Of a stretch of 64,000 nt of DNA, positions 28,985 to 37,817 are shown piece by piece. Location: NCBI GenBank assembly GCA_029834535.1, contig JAQMWT010000190.1, forward strand, positions 27,232 through 91,231, in the 5' to 3' direction. Position numbers and translations under genes: made by a program. How positions within the stretch are numbered: position 1 is the stretch's first letter; every line of letters begins with the position of its first letter. The notes beneath the pieces are model-generated. The model made no database searches, had not been told where the DNA came from, and was given only the letters and a program-made list of their open reading frames with translations. The DNA comes from Chrysophaeum taylorii. Taxonomy: Eukaryota > Sar > Pelagophyceae > Pelagomonadales > Pelagomonadaceae.

Positions 28985-29215
28985 TATTGGTATTGCGCAG
29001 CACGTGTGGGGTAGGGTGGAGTCGTCGACCCGGAAGAGGATAACCTCGGGGTTGCCGATCGACAGAGAGCCACGTAGAGCTGGACGTGACAGAAGACGGG
29101 CTTGGGCAAGAGGACGCCGACCTCGCGGGGCGTCTGGCCCTTGCTCTTGTTGATCGTTTGGCGTCGGCGGGCCTTGAGGGATACAGGTTGGAGGAGCCTC
29201 GGTGACACGACACGA
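28985..29215 (-). pseudogene. Helitron/Pif1-type helicase C-terminal fragment
   Basis: The minus strand encodes RRRQTINKSKGQTPREVGVLL followed by PKPVFCHVQLYVALCRSATP. This is the motif V/VI end of a Pif1-family helicase in the form typical of Helitron Rep-helicases (TINKSQGQT...QLYVALSR). CR replaces the usual SR. Only this end is present, and frames change on both sides. No Helitron terminus (CTRR with hairpin) was identified, so it is a scrap. Confidence 0.75.
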
Positions 29216-29579
29216 TCGATCATGTATCTGGTACCGTTGCAGTGGCCGTGCGACGGGTCGAGGTTGCGAAGACTTTAAGCTCGCGATCAAAGCCAGCATG
29301 CCGTTGGTTGTCAGGGAGTTGAAACTCGACTGTAAAGAGCGAGGCGTCGTCTTCCGACCCAACCTAGTCGGCCGAAAAGAACTCCGACGCCTCGTCTCCG
29401 GGAAAAAAAGGCCGCGGTCATGCGCGTGTTGTCGGCATCGACAACATCGTTTCGACGGGGCGTGAGAATGGCGCGCGGAAAGAGCCGCCGCGGGTCGTGG
29501 AAACAGTCTGCGAGGTCGCCGTATATGGCTTGGAGGATCACTGTCTGACTCGCGCCTACCTGAGCCTTACCTGAATCGG
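29216..29579. other. Unassigned stretch upstream of the recombinase element
   Basis: GC-rich, with overlapping short frames on the minus strand that may be a decayed continuation of the helicase. No motif convinced me. Confidence 0.4.
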
Positions 29580-29646
29580 GGGACAAACACCACCCACATC
29601 CTTCATGCCCCCCCCCCCACACCCCTCTTAGCAGTCGACCTTTAAA

Positions 29647-29945
29647 GAAAAACAGACGTTTCCGGACGCCCCGTGCCGGAAAAAAAGTGTTCCGGCGGCG
29701 TCGGCGCCGAAGGCGCCGAAAAGGTGCCGAAAAGGCGCCGAAGAGGCGCCGAAGAGGCGCCGAAAAGGCGCCGAAAAGGCGCCGAAGGCGCCGCCGAAGC
29801 GCCGAAGCCGCCGAAGCCGCCGAAAGCGCCGAAGCCGCCGAAGCCGCCGAAGCCTTCGGGGCCGGCGCTGGAGGCGCCAAAGGCGCCGAAGGCGCCAGCG
29901 ACTTTGGCGGCGCCGGTGACGCCGCCGGGAGTGGATGCTGTTCAT
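29647..29945. repeat. GCCGAA/GGCGCC low-complexity tract
   Basis: Dense imperfect repeats of GGCGCCGAA and GCCGAAG (about 29695-29900), open in several frames as Ala/Pro/Lys/Arg-rich peptides. It abuts a copia fragment and is continued on the other side of that fragment (30130-30260). Confidence 0.8.
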
Positions 29946-30128
29946 AATCAGGAGGAGATTTAGAAATAAGATGAGGAAAAGTCAGTTTAGAGGAAACACG
30001 GACTTGACCGTTTTTAGGATTAAGGACAACATCGGCTAAATGATTAACATGGGGTGTTATTAAAGGGTTTATAACGTTAGCACCGCATAAGTAGATGTAG
30101 GGACGACATCGGGGTTCATATTTGTGAA
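29946..30128 (-). pseudogene. Copia integrase-tail fragment captured inside the recombinase element
   Basis: The minus strand reads HKYEPRCRPYIYLCGANVIN and then PLITPHVNHLADVVLNPKNG. This aligns with element A's HKWEPCRRKYLYLCCANAQN and HLADVVLNPENGQIRVSSKL. About 60 codons of a third, diverged copia family are embedded between two GCC-rich tracts. In element A the same segment is also followed by a Pro-rich linker, so the tract may derive from an expanded linker. Confidence 0.8.
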
Positions 30129-30463
30129 ATTCGTCGCCGGAGGCCCCGGCGGCTTTGGCGGCGCCGAAGGCTTTAGTGGCGCCCTCCAGCGCCGTGGCGG
30201 CGCCTCCGGCGCCGCCGGCGGCTTTTGTGGAGCCCTCCGGCGTCTAGGCACCTCCGCGCCGCTAAAGCCGCTTCTTCGACACCGGCGGCTCGCGCCGCGT
30301 AGAAGGACCCTTTCGTGGGCTTCTGGCACGAGGCTACGGGGTCGGCCCGAGGTTGCAAACCGATGGGTGATGCTTTTCTTACTTGTTAATGTCAGCTTGT
30401 TCCCCCGGCCGCGGACGGCCGGCGGCTTAGGGGCGGTTCCAGGGCGTGCTCGCGGTGTTCGGA

Positions 30464-32959
30464 TTAGTTGCTGCTGGTGATGCGCGGCCGTTTGGCAGCG
30501 GGGGCGAAATCGGGGTCGAGCGTGTCGTCGATCTCCTTTCGGAAATTGTGGAAGTTTGCTCTTGAGATTGGGAAATTCCGGCGGGAGATTCCGGGGAGTT
30601 TGGAGATCTGACTGACTCGGTCGTCGATGTAGTTGGCCTTCATGCCGCCCTTCGCTTCGAAGGCCTTGGGCATCGGAACCGATGGGCTCTTGTGCTTCAT
30701 GTACAACATCGCAAGGTAGCGGCGTACGAAGCCGAGGAGTTTGGTGGCAAGGGCGCGCTTTTTGCCAATTTCCATGTTCGACGATGCCAATCCCTTGATT
30801 TCGGCGTCGGTTCCCATAAACCTGACACACTTGAGCAGATTCTCGCAGCGTCTCTTGTCCTGGCGTGTCATGGTGTGAGGCAGTTTATGTCCTAACCACC
30901 CGACAACGACATCCACGGCGGCGACGCCACTGAGTTTGTCGAGGTCGAATGAGGGTGCTGCGCTGGAACGCACGAGCATGTTGTTGACTGTTGGAGGAGC
31001 GGTCGCGTGAGTGCAGGCCGGGAAGACGGAGGGTGGGAGAGGGCCTCGAGATTGCATGACCAAAGGCGGCATGACTGCCGCCGGCGTGGGCACGACAACG
31101 GCGGTGGGCGCCGGTGCGGGGATTGGTGCGTTCACGATCCGCTCGGGCTGAGGCACGACAGGGGCCGGGGCCAAGGACGGGACCGACGCCGATGCCATCG
31201 CGGGAGGCGGCGGCGGTGGCGGAAGCGGGGCGACGGGGCTGTGCGCTGCTGGAGGCGGCAGCACCGGTGGAGGCGGCAGGAGTGGCTGCTCCGGTGGCTC
31301 GATTGGCTGCAGTTGCGGTGGTTGGGCTAGCTGCGCGACTCCAAAGATATCGAGTAGGCATCCAACCATCATCTGCAGCTGATCGAACTTTCCGTGGAGT
31401 TGATCGACCTTTCCGTGGAGCTCGCGGTTTTCGTTGCGCTGGCGAGCCATCTCACGATCCTCATAGCCTGAGATCCAGCGGCCTGTGAGGTGAAGGTTGG
31501 CCTCGTCGAACGCAGAGCGAATTTTGCGGCTCCATTGGCGAAGGACGGCGTCGGGCGCGCCGTACTGCGCACCAAAGATATGATTGACGGCGTCTCGAAG
31601 CTTAAGGTTAACGAACAGGAAATAATTGCCGTCCTGCCGCTCGGGGTAGTACATGACGATGCTGGCGAAGGCCGCCGTGATGAGGCTCCACAGCTTCCCG
31701 TCGCGTTGATACTCTTCGGGGTACTGGGTGTCGATCTGAAGCACGACTTTTATGACATCGACGAGCTTGTCGGGGTCAACGCCGAGGGCGAGGATGACGT
31801 CGATGGACGCCGGCACGGGACCGCGGGGTATTTGGCCCCAAGCCGGCTTGCGCCAGCCCGCGAGGATGATAGCGCCCGGCATGACTTGGCAGTTCAACTT
31901 CCGGAAGTATTCGAAGAATGCTGAGACAGAGCGAAGCTCGTGTCCCGTCACCATTACGCAGTGCTCGAGGGCCAACGAGCCGGCAAGATACTCGCAGACA
32001 CCGTGGCGGAAGCTAGCCGCGGAGGCGTTGTCGGGAGGCTTGTCGTCGCCGCCAGTAATTTCGACGGCTTCGAAGCTGCGAGCACGCGAGCCTCGGGCCG
32101 CCGTTGAGGAACGCGGCAACAGGTCCTCGACGTATCGCCCGATCCTCTTCGCGGAGCTGTCGGTGTTGACGAGGTCGGGGAAGAGCCAGCGAGTGCCGTC
32201 GTCCTCCTGGACTTCGAGGCGATTGAGGACCATGTTGTCGGCAAAGGACGTAAGAATGCAGCGTTCCCACCCGTTCCCCGCAATCCAGGCAGTGAGCTTG
32301 GTCTTCGAGACCTTTGACTGCGGCACCGTGATGAACCACGCGTTGAACTGGACGTCGAAGCGTCCCACGTTTCCTAGCGCCATCCACCTGGGCTCGCTCG
32401 ATCGAGCCCCTGCCATCCAGAGGCCGTGGATCGTGTGGATGCGCTTGGCGGATTCCTGGCTGCCCTTCCGAGCGTAGGCCCGGACAATGCGGTCAATTTG
32501 GCACGGGTATATAGCTGGAGCCGTGTGGTCCTCATCTTCGCCCGCCGCCATCGAGCGTTGAGACTTGATCCGCTGGATGTTGTGGCGTATACCACGACAC
32601 CAGACGGCCCATTCCGAGCGCGAACCCGAGTTGAGACACACGAAGAAGTCTTTGACGTCCGCCGCCGCTCCCCGAACGTCGAACCTGGTCTTGGCGGCCC
32701 GGAGGACGATGCCCAAAATGTCGAGGATGCTCGTCGTTCCGAGGCTCGTTTCCTCGACGAGATAGAAGGCGAAGCGTTCCCAAACCCTGGGCGCCGCCAA
32801 GACCGCAACGTCCACATCGCTGAAGGGGCCCCGGGGCCGGTCGCCTTTGCCGTTGGCAAAAGCATTGAAGTGCCGAATCGCGTTCGTTCGAGCTCGGTCG
32901 CGGTCTCCAGACATTCCTGCGCTCCCGATGGTTCCGCTGGGAACCGCGGCGCCGCTCAT
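30464..32959 (-). CDS. Tyrosine recombinase (Crypton-like) with coiled-coil and Pro-rich C-terminus
   Basis: 831 residues in one uninterrupted frame, starting MSGAAVPSGTIGSAGMSGDR. The catalytic domain shows the first Arg in GARSSEPRWMALG, an H-x-x-R-like box as SFRHGVCEYLAGS, a GHELRS box, and the nucleophile Tyr in FFEYFRK. The spacing is that of eukaryotic transposon tyrosine recombinases. It is followed by a ~150-residue helical region, a coiled coil (LHGKVDQLHGKFDQLQ), a long Pro/Ala-rich stretch, and a conserved-looking basic C-terminal domain. It would cut and rejoin DNA to excise and integrate the element. The frame is intact, so it may have been active recently. The exact subfamily is uncertain. 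Confidence 0.82.
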   Translation of the reverse strand: MSGAAVPSGTIGSAGMSGDRDRARTNAIRHFNAFANGKGDRPRGPFSDVDVAVLAAPRVWERFAFYLVEETSLGTTSILDILGIVLRAAKTRFDVRGAAADVKDFFVCLNSGSRSEWAVWCRGIRHNIQRIKSQRSMAAGEDEDHTAPAIYPCQIDRIVRAYARKGSQESAKRIHTIHGLWMAGARSSEPRWMALGNVGRFDVQFNAWFITVPQSKVSKTKLTAWIAGNGWERCILTSFADNMVLNRLEVQEDDGTRWLFPDLVNTDSSAKRIGRYVEDLLPRSSTAARGSRARSFEAVEITGGDDKPPDNASAASFRHGVCEYLAGSLALEHCVMVTGHELRSVSAFFEYFRKLNCQVMPGAIILAGWRKPAWGQIPRGPVPASIDVILALGVDPDKLVDVIKVVLQIDTQYPEEYQRDGKLWSLITAAFASIVMYYPERQDGNYFLFVNLKLRDAVNHIFGAQYGAPDAVLRQWSRKIRSAFDEANLHLTGRWISGYEDREMARQRNENRELHGKVDQLHGKFDQLQMMVGCLLDIFGVAQLAQPPQLQPIEPPEQPLLPPPPVLPPPAAHSPVAPLPPPPPPPAMASASVPSLAPAPVVPQPERIVNAPIPAPAPTAVVVPTPAAVMPPLVMQSRGPLPPSVFPACTHATAPPTVNNMLVRSSAAPSFDLDKLSGVAAVDVVVGWLGHKLPHTMTRQDKRRCENLLKCVRFMGTDAEIKGLASSNMEIGKKRALATKLLGFVRRYLAMLYMKHKSPSVPMPKAFEAKGGMKANYIDDRVSQISKLPGISRRNFPISRANFHNFRKEIDDTLDPDFAPAAKRPRITSSN

Positions 32960-33412
32960 GTTTTGTCGATCCGCGTATATAGACTACGTCCGTCGACTCA
33001 ACCCGCGTTCGACTTGGCGACCTACTCGACTTGGTCGTCCTCGAGAACTCCACGACTTGGTCGTGTCCTACGACTTTGGGGCGTCGGACGTTTGGCTCGG
33101 TTTTGGCTTTGTCGCACGCATGCCCACCCTACTTTGGTTTGGAAATGCGCGAACGTTGGGCTTCGCGACTCTTCCCCCGGTCCTTCCCCTCTGGTCTTCC
33201 GCCTCTAAGTAAAGACTTCTAACGGACCGTCCGGAAACGTCCGCCAAGCCAGAAAAACAAACAAACATCTGCCGATTAGTAGTAAAGAAAAGATGAGAAC
33301 AAACAAACATCCGCCGATTAGTAGTAAAGAAATGATAATGGCTTTAAAGGTCGACTGCTAAGATGGGGGTGTGTGTGGCGGGCATGAAGGATGTGGGTGG
33401 TTTTGTGGGGTA

Positions 33413-33460
33413 ATGGCTTCCAAAGCCAGGGGTTATGGGTTCAAGTCCCATTCTTTCTGA
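33413..33460 (+). pseudogene. trnW: 3' part of a mitochondrial tRNA-Trp (anticodon CCA) gene
   Basis: TGGC-TTCCAAA-GCCA forms an anticodon arm with a CCA anticodon, U33 and A37. ATGGG-TTCAAGT-CCCAT is a perfect T arm, followed by an acceptor strand TCTTTCT and discriminator G, as expected for tRNA-Trp. The D arm and 5' acceptor strand are missing because the recombinase element's right end abuts here. A Gly(UCC) reading of the loop gives a worse stem. It is a fragment of organellar DNA and cannot fold into a tRNA. Confidence 0.65.
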
Positions 33461-33495
33461 TCAGATATATTTTTATTTCTTCTTAAACTAATTTT

Positions 33496-33608
33496 ATGTA
33501 TCTAAATATTATTTTTTTGCCCTTTTTGGGATCTTTTTTTGGAGGATTTTTTGGCAGATTTTTAGGAGCGTTTGGTTCTTCTATAATAACAACCAGTTGC
33601 ATAGGATT
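33496..33608 (+). pseudogene. nad5: NUMT nad5 start (N-terminal 37 codons)
   Basis: AT-rich frame from ATG 33496: [20 protein letters not shown], then [18 protein letters not shown]. This is the conserved Nad5 N-terminus with its first membrane segment. With the tRNA piece just upstream it is one block of mitochondrial DNA, separate from the nad5 fragment at 15237-17130. Element E is inserted at the end of the recognisable match (TSD GGATT). Nad5 sequence does not resume beyond E at 39325. Confidence 0.88.
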
Positions 33609-33704
33609 TGTGAGGAAGCTATGACACTTACCCCTGCACCACGTATCCAGTATCCCCACGTCATTCCCTTATCGCTAGTGTAACGCCCCATTCCAGTTGT
33701 CACA
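33609..33704 (+). repeat. 5' LTR of element E
   Basis: 96 bp, TGTGAGG...GTCACA, 94 of 96 bases identical to 39229-39324. Unusually short for a copia LTR. Confidence 0.95.
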
Positions 33705-33719
33705 TGGTAGCAGGTGTTC
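33705..33719 (+). promoter_or_regulatory. Primer-binding site of element E
   Basis: TGGTAGCAGGTG directly follows the LTR. TGGTAGCAG is the standard complement of the 3' end of initiator tRNA-Met, so minus-strand synthesis would start from that tRNA's 3' end, unlike element A2. Confidence 0.75.
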
Positions 33720-35939
33720 TTTTCGATTTTATCGTCTCGCGTTTCGTACCGACGAATGTGGTTGTACCCTTGAGAAGTTCAACAACAACAATTTAGATGG
33801 CATGCACAACCACTACCGTCGCGCTATCCGCCGCGTCGTCAGCCACAACCCCGACTTCAGACTCTTCCAACTGACCTACCCTAGACGCCCCCCTTTCCCA
33901 ACAACCTGGCTCTACTCGATTCCGACGCACTACCCAATGTCATATTGGCGGCTGCAAGGGTCGCTTTAAGAGGGACTGCCGCAAGTTTCAAAGTTCCTAG
34001 CTATTCCACGACAACGTCTTACCCACCATCGCCGTTCTTCTCAACAACGGAACACTTCCAATGACTCCAAAAACACCCAACAACACCAACCCACCAAAAC
34101 CAACACCATTAACACTACCTTTTCTGCTCCTATGCCTACTCCAACCTTGACTGATTCTCGTTCCACTCCGCCGCTTTTCTTAATACCACCATCTATTACA
34201 CCCCCTTCACCGCCTTAAACGGCCACACCCAACGTCTCACATCCACCTCCCGATACTCTGTCTTATCATATTTGCACCTTTCTGCCAATCAAGATAATTC
34301 CAAGTCAACGTGTGTACCGCCGCTTGTCTGGCGCAAGCACATCAACAACCCCATCCCACGGAAGCCCCTCGTTGTGGACTTTTTTTGTTTTTAGCTCCCA
34401 TTGCACAGGCGCCCTTCGTTCTGTATTTTCCGCTATTCGTTGCTCCCCTCCTCGTTCTGTATTTTCACCTCGTCGTTGCTCCCCTCCTCGTTCTGTATTT
34501 CGCCTATTCGTTGATCCACTCCCCGTTGTGCATTTTCAGCTATTCCTTGATCCACTCCCCGTTCTGCATTTTCCCCTATTCGTTGATCCACTCTTCGTTG
34601 TGCTTGTCGGTTTTGGTCAAACCAGCGAATCACGTTTCATCGCGCATTGCACCCGACACAACTAAGCTGTGCCTGTCAATTTTCGCGTGCGCAACTTCCG
34701 TGCTTCCTATGTGGTTGGGTCGCTCATCTTCGGTATCCTGGACCGACGCTTCTTTGCTGTGTGATTCGGCTTCTTCATCTACGGTATCAACACAATGTTG
34801 TGGTTATCCTTCGCGCACTATCTGCATTTCGCCGCTTTTCTGCTCAAATTCGGTTTTGCTCTCGAAGTGAATTCCGTGCTCCGCCCCCGCGACGCTATCT
34901 GCACTGTTCTTACGTGTCACTGCGACGCTATCTGCAACGTCCTTAAGTGCCACCACAGTTTTGCCACTATCGTCAACTTCTACCGCAGTTTATTCGAGTA
35001 TGACGAGCAAAGATCGCCGCTTGCTCCTCAAACGTTGGCCCATATGGCAACTTCGTTCTTGGGAATGCGAAAAAGGGCCACTTTCTTATCTGCCACAGCA
35101 GGCTGGCATACAGCAGCCTGGTCTACCCATGTTCGTTCCTTACAACGCTGGCGCGTCAGAAGTCTTCCATCTTCGCGTCAAGGACGCGGTCATGAACATG
35201 GCAACTTGCTCGCGCCACAACGACCAAACACCCACGTTCGCATCAAACCTGTTTACGCCTGTTTTTGATCCCGTCGCCTCCGCCCATCGTCATAACCTGG
35301 TCACCATGCAACATATCTGCCCACAGGCCACGTTCTCATCAGACGTCTGGTACACCGCTATTATATATACCAGCGTGGCCACAATTGCCTAACGCAAGTC
35401 TTCCCAGGCACTTTTGTCGCTATTGTTCTTCAGACCTCGATTTTGCTGACAGTTTCGCTTATCAATGTCAACCACCGAAGGAACTTCAACGATGTTCCGA
35501 CTTTCTCGAATCACGCTTCCAAGCTATCGTCTACTGTTGCCCCATTGTCGCCTGTTCCTGCTGTTGCCCGATTGTCACCTGTTTTTCCGCTGTTGCCCCC
35601 TTGTCCCCTGTGTTTGATGAGAATGCGCCGGTTTCACTGGGACTGATCACCCCATCACGTGAACCGACCATTCTACGAGCTCATGAACTCCGAAGAAACA
35701 ACAGGGAGAGAAAACAAAAGTGCACAACAAAGTCGAGCCCACCAGAGCCGACAAAACCAACGAGCCCAAAACCTCCTGAGGAAAGTGCAAAACAAAGTCG
35801 AGCCAAACAGAGCCGACCGCGCCAAGTCGACAAAGCGCACATTATTCAGAAACAACTGGAGAAAAAAGATTCTGTGTCATCTCATGTCGATTCTGTGTCA
35901 TCTTGTCATTCCCTTCGATTATGTGTCATCTTGTCATTC
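33720..35939 (+). pseudogene. Decayed gag-protease-integrase region of element E
   Basis: No frame stays open for long. A relic of a CCHC knuckle is visible near 33950-33995 (CKGRFKRDC, where KGHFKRDC is usual), marking the end of gag. A Thr/Pro/Asn-rich stretch follows (34050-34220), then the tandem repeat listed separately. A basic, Pro-rich hinge (35690-35870) resembles the linker between integrase and RT. I could not identify protease or integrase catalytic motifs with confidence. Confidence 0.55.
34420..34605 (+). repeat. Five tandem units of ~36 bp in element E
   Basis: Imperfect repeats of the pattern TTTTC-CTATTCGTTG-TCC-CTCC-CGTTCTGTA in direct array, diverged from one another by several bases. 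They lie within the decayed polyprotein region. Confidence 0.8.
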
Positions 35940-36232
35940 TAACTAACTAACTAACTTCAGACCTCTCCCGAGCATGGGAGCCAGGCCGGACCGACAGGAG
36001 CCAGTCCGGAATCACGGGCCTGTAGACGAGGAGCGCCGAAAGGTCGGTCGGCGGAGAGTGACCATCAAGCTTGTCGCCATGCGACGAGGAGACCGCGATG
36101 TGACTGACAACCAACTCGTCGATAACCTTCCGTCTGCGCCCCCCGGCCATACCCCGTCCCACTGCGAACGTTCCGGCTGCCAACCGGCCCGCCCGGGAGG
36201 CGAATAGGTGCCAACCTACGCCGGGAGGGCGG
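35940..36232 (-). mobile_element. SINE-b copy 1 (12-bp TSD)
   Basis: 293 bp flanked by ATCTTGTCATTC at 35928-35939 and 36233-36244. On the minus strand it ends in TTAGTTAGTTAG. The last ~70 bp are shared with SINE-a and the LINE; the head differs from SINE-a. Other copies are at 42111-42467 (longer) and 61327-61473 (5'-truncated). Confidence 0.88.
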
Positions 36233-36299
36233 ATCTTGTCATTCCCTGTACGTTAATTATGCTAGCTTTCGTTTGTTAGTTCATTATGTCTTCCTTCCC

Positions 36300-37110
36300 C
36301 TCTGTCTCGCCCACACATTGATGACGGCGCTATCACTTCCACTCATTTACGCGAAGCTCTAACCCATCCAAATCCTGCACGTCGGTTACAAGCCATTGCC
36401 AGAGAATATCATTCCCTCGGTCCGCTCGGTTACTGGGATGTTGTTCGCGTTCCTTCTACTTTTTCTGGCAACATCTGCACTTTGAAGTGGGTCCTCCGCA
36501 AGAAGTATGAATCTGGCCGCTCCAAATCGTACAAAACTCGTCTCGTTGTCCGCGGTTACACCCAGGTTCACCGCATTGCTTACCACGACACGTACAGTCC
36601 TGTAGCCAACCCATACGCTTCCTTCTCACCTTTGTTGCCGTTCATGACTGGGATTTGCATAAGCTGGATGTCACCTCTGCTTTCATACAAGCCCCTGTCT
36701 GGCCACCCGAAGGCTATGCTCCCAGCCAACCCAAAGATACCTCCAAACTCATTTCCACACTTTGTCGCTCTTGGTACGGTTGCAAGCAAGCTTATCGCCA
36801 CTGGTGGCTTTACTTAGGACGCTTCCTTGTCAATGATTGTAGCTTCGTCCGCGGATCTGGTGGCACTTGCAGCTACAAACTCATGCTTACGTCTACTGTC
36901 GTTCTGCGCCTTGTTCTCGTCGTTGATTATCTTCTTGTGGCGCACCCGCGTTCTTGCATTGGCCATTACCAGGCTTTCCTTTTGCGTTTTTCAATGCCTT
37001 CACACTTCCGTTGCTCTTCGCCTTGCGCGTGGTCGAGCACGTCAACCCGAATTGCCTCCCGCTCCAAACGGTCTTCGTCTTTCAGCGGCTGACTGTCCTG
37101 CACACGGTTC
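36300..37110 (+). pseudogene. Copia reverse transcriptase of element E (broken)
   Basis: Starts in one frame with EALTHPNPARRLQAIAREYH, ICTLKWVLRKKYES, YKTRLVVRGYTQV and YHDTYSPVA, the usual copia RT entry. It shifts frame near 36610 into HKLDVTSAFIQAPVWPPEGY and WYGCKQAYRHWWLYLG, then VVDYLLVA where V-D-D is expected, so the second catalytic Asp is lost. Further frame changes follow. It is a dead relic whose family is clear. Confidence 0.88.
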
Positions 37111-37139
37111 CTCCGATCACCTTTTCTTTATTGTCGGTT

Positions 37140-37640
37140 GTGTCTTGTTTATTTCTGTTATGCCACGACGCTCCGCTACCTCAATGGTACTCAAGATCTT
37201 GCCCTTGTTCTTGGTCGAGATTCTACCCTTCGTCTCTGTGATTATTCCGACTCCAGCTGGGCCGACGACCCTGCTGACCGCCACTCCACCACTGGCTATA
37301 GTTTTCTGCTTGGTGGCTCTATGATTTCCTACTGCTCCCGTTCGCAGTACCTCCTCACCCGCTCATCTTTTGAAGCCGAATTGCTCGCTCTTTACGCCGC
37401 TACTGCTGAGCTCACCTGGCCTCTCAAACCTTTTGACGACTTTGATCTCCCTCGTCACACGGTACCTATGTATGTCGATAGCAGCACCACCGTCACCCAA
37501 CACCGCCGAATATCATCGCAATCACATCATTGATCTCCAACACATTCCCCGCCTTGACAATCTCCGCGATATCCTCACCCGTAGTACGGAAGCTCCTCCC
37601 TTCCTTCGGCTTCGTGCTCGTTACCTCACCTCGCGACTTC
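37140..37640 (+). pseudogene. Copia RNase H of element E
   Basis: The frame from 37138 reads RYLNGTQDLALVLGRDS, then CDYSDSSWADDPADRHSTTG, YSFLLGGSMISYCSRSQ and SSFEAELLALYAA. This is a good copia RNase H with the SD-x-W-A-D and E-A-E-L signatures. Near 37490 the frame shifts to the closing segment AEYHRNHIIDLQHIPR and RDILTRS. One frameshift; otherwise well preserved. Confidence 0.9.
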
Positions 37641-37710
37641 GCATGGCATCTCCTGTCTTATTATGCCACAATGCCTCTCATGACGTTTTTCCACCTTCGC
37701 GCTTCTCCTC

Positions 37711-37809
37711 TGTGAGGACCTCACTTACCCCTTTTTCCGTTTTCTTTCTTTTCCAGCACCTGTGTGAGGACCTCACTTACCCCTTTTTCATTCTCTTTCT
37801 TTTCCAGCA
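37711..37809 (+). repeat. Two direct ~50-bp repeats before the 3' LTR of E
   Basis: The unit GTGAGGACCTCACTTACCCC plus a pyrimidine run ending TTTTCCAGCACCTGT occurs twice in tandem (from about 37711 and 37762). Each unit begins with a sequence resembling the LTR start (TGTGAGGAAGC...ACTTACCCC), so these look like partial LTR duplications. Confidence 0.7.
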
Positions 37810-37817
37810 CCTGTGTG

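Larger units (their letters stand above)
29580..33411 (-). mobile_element. Tyrosine-recombinase element bounded by long inverted repeats
   Basis: 3.8 kb. 29580-29646 and 33345-33411 are inverted copies of each other, sharing the CCACCCACATCCTTCATG block and the TTAGCAGTCGACCTTTAAAG block. The match resumes further in as ACGTTTCCGGACG on both sides, after a ~110-bp insertion of two direct repeats on the right (33261-33327). Inside lies one large ORF for a tyrosine recombinase plus a captured copia fragment. Cryptons, the usual eukaryotic recombinase-only elements, lack long terminal inverted repeats. DIRS elements have inverted repeats but also encode RT, which is absent here. I therefore leave the class open. 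Confidence 0.65.

Noticed and set aside
29673-29963. Alanine/proline-rich protein-coding gene
   Set aside because: Open in several frames on both strands because of the GCC-based repeat; not evidence of coding.
33413-33460. Functional tRNA gene
   Set aside because: No 5' acceptor strand or D arm; only anticodon and T arms remain.
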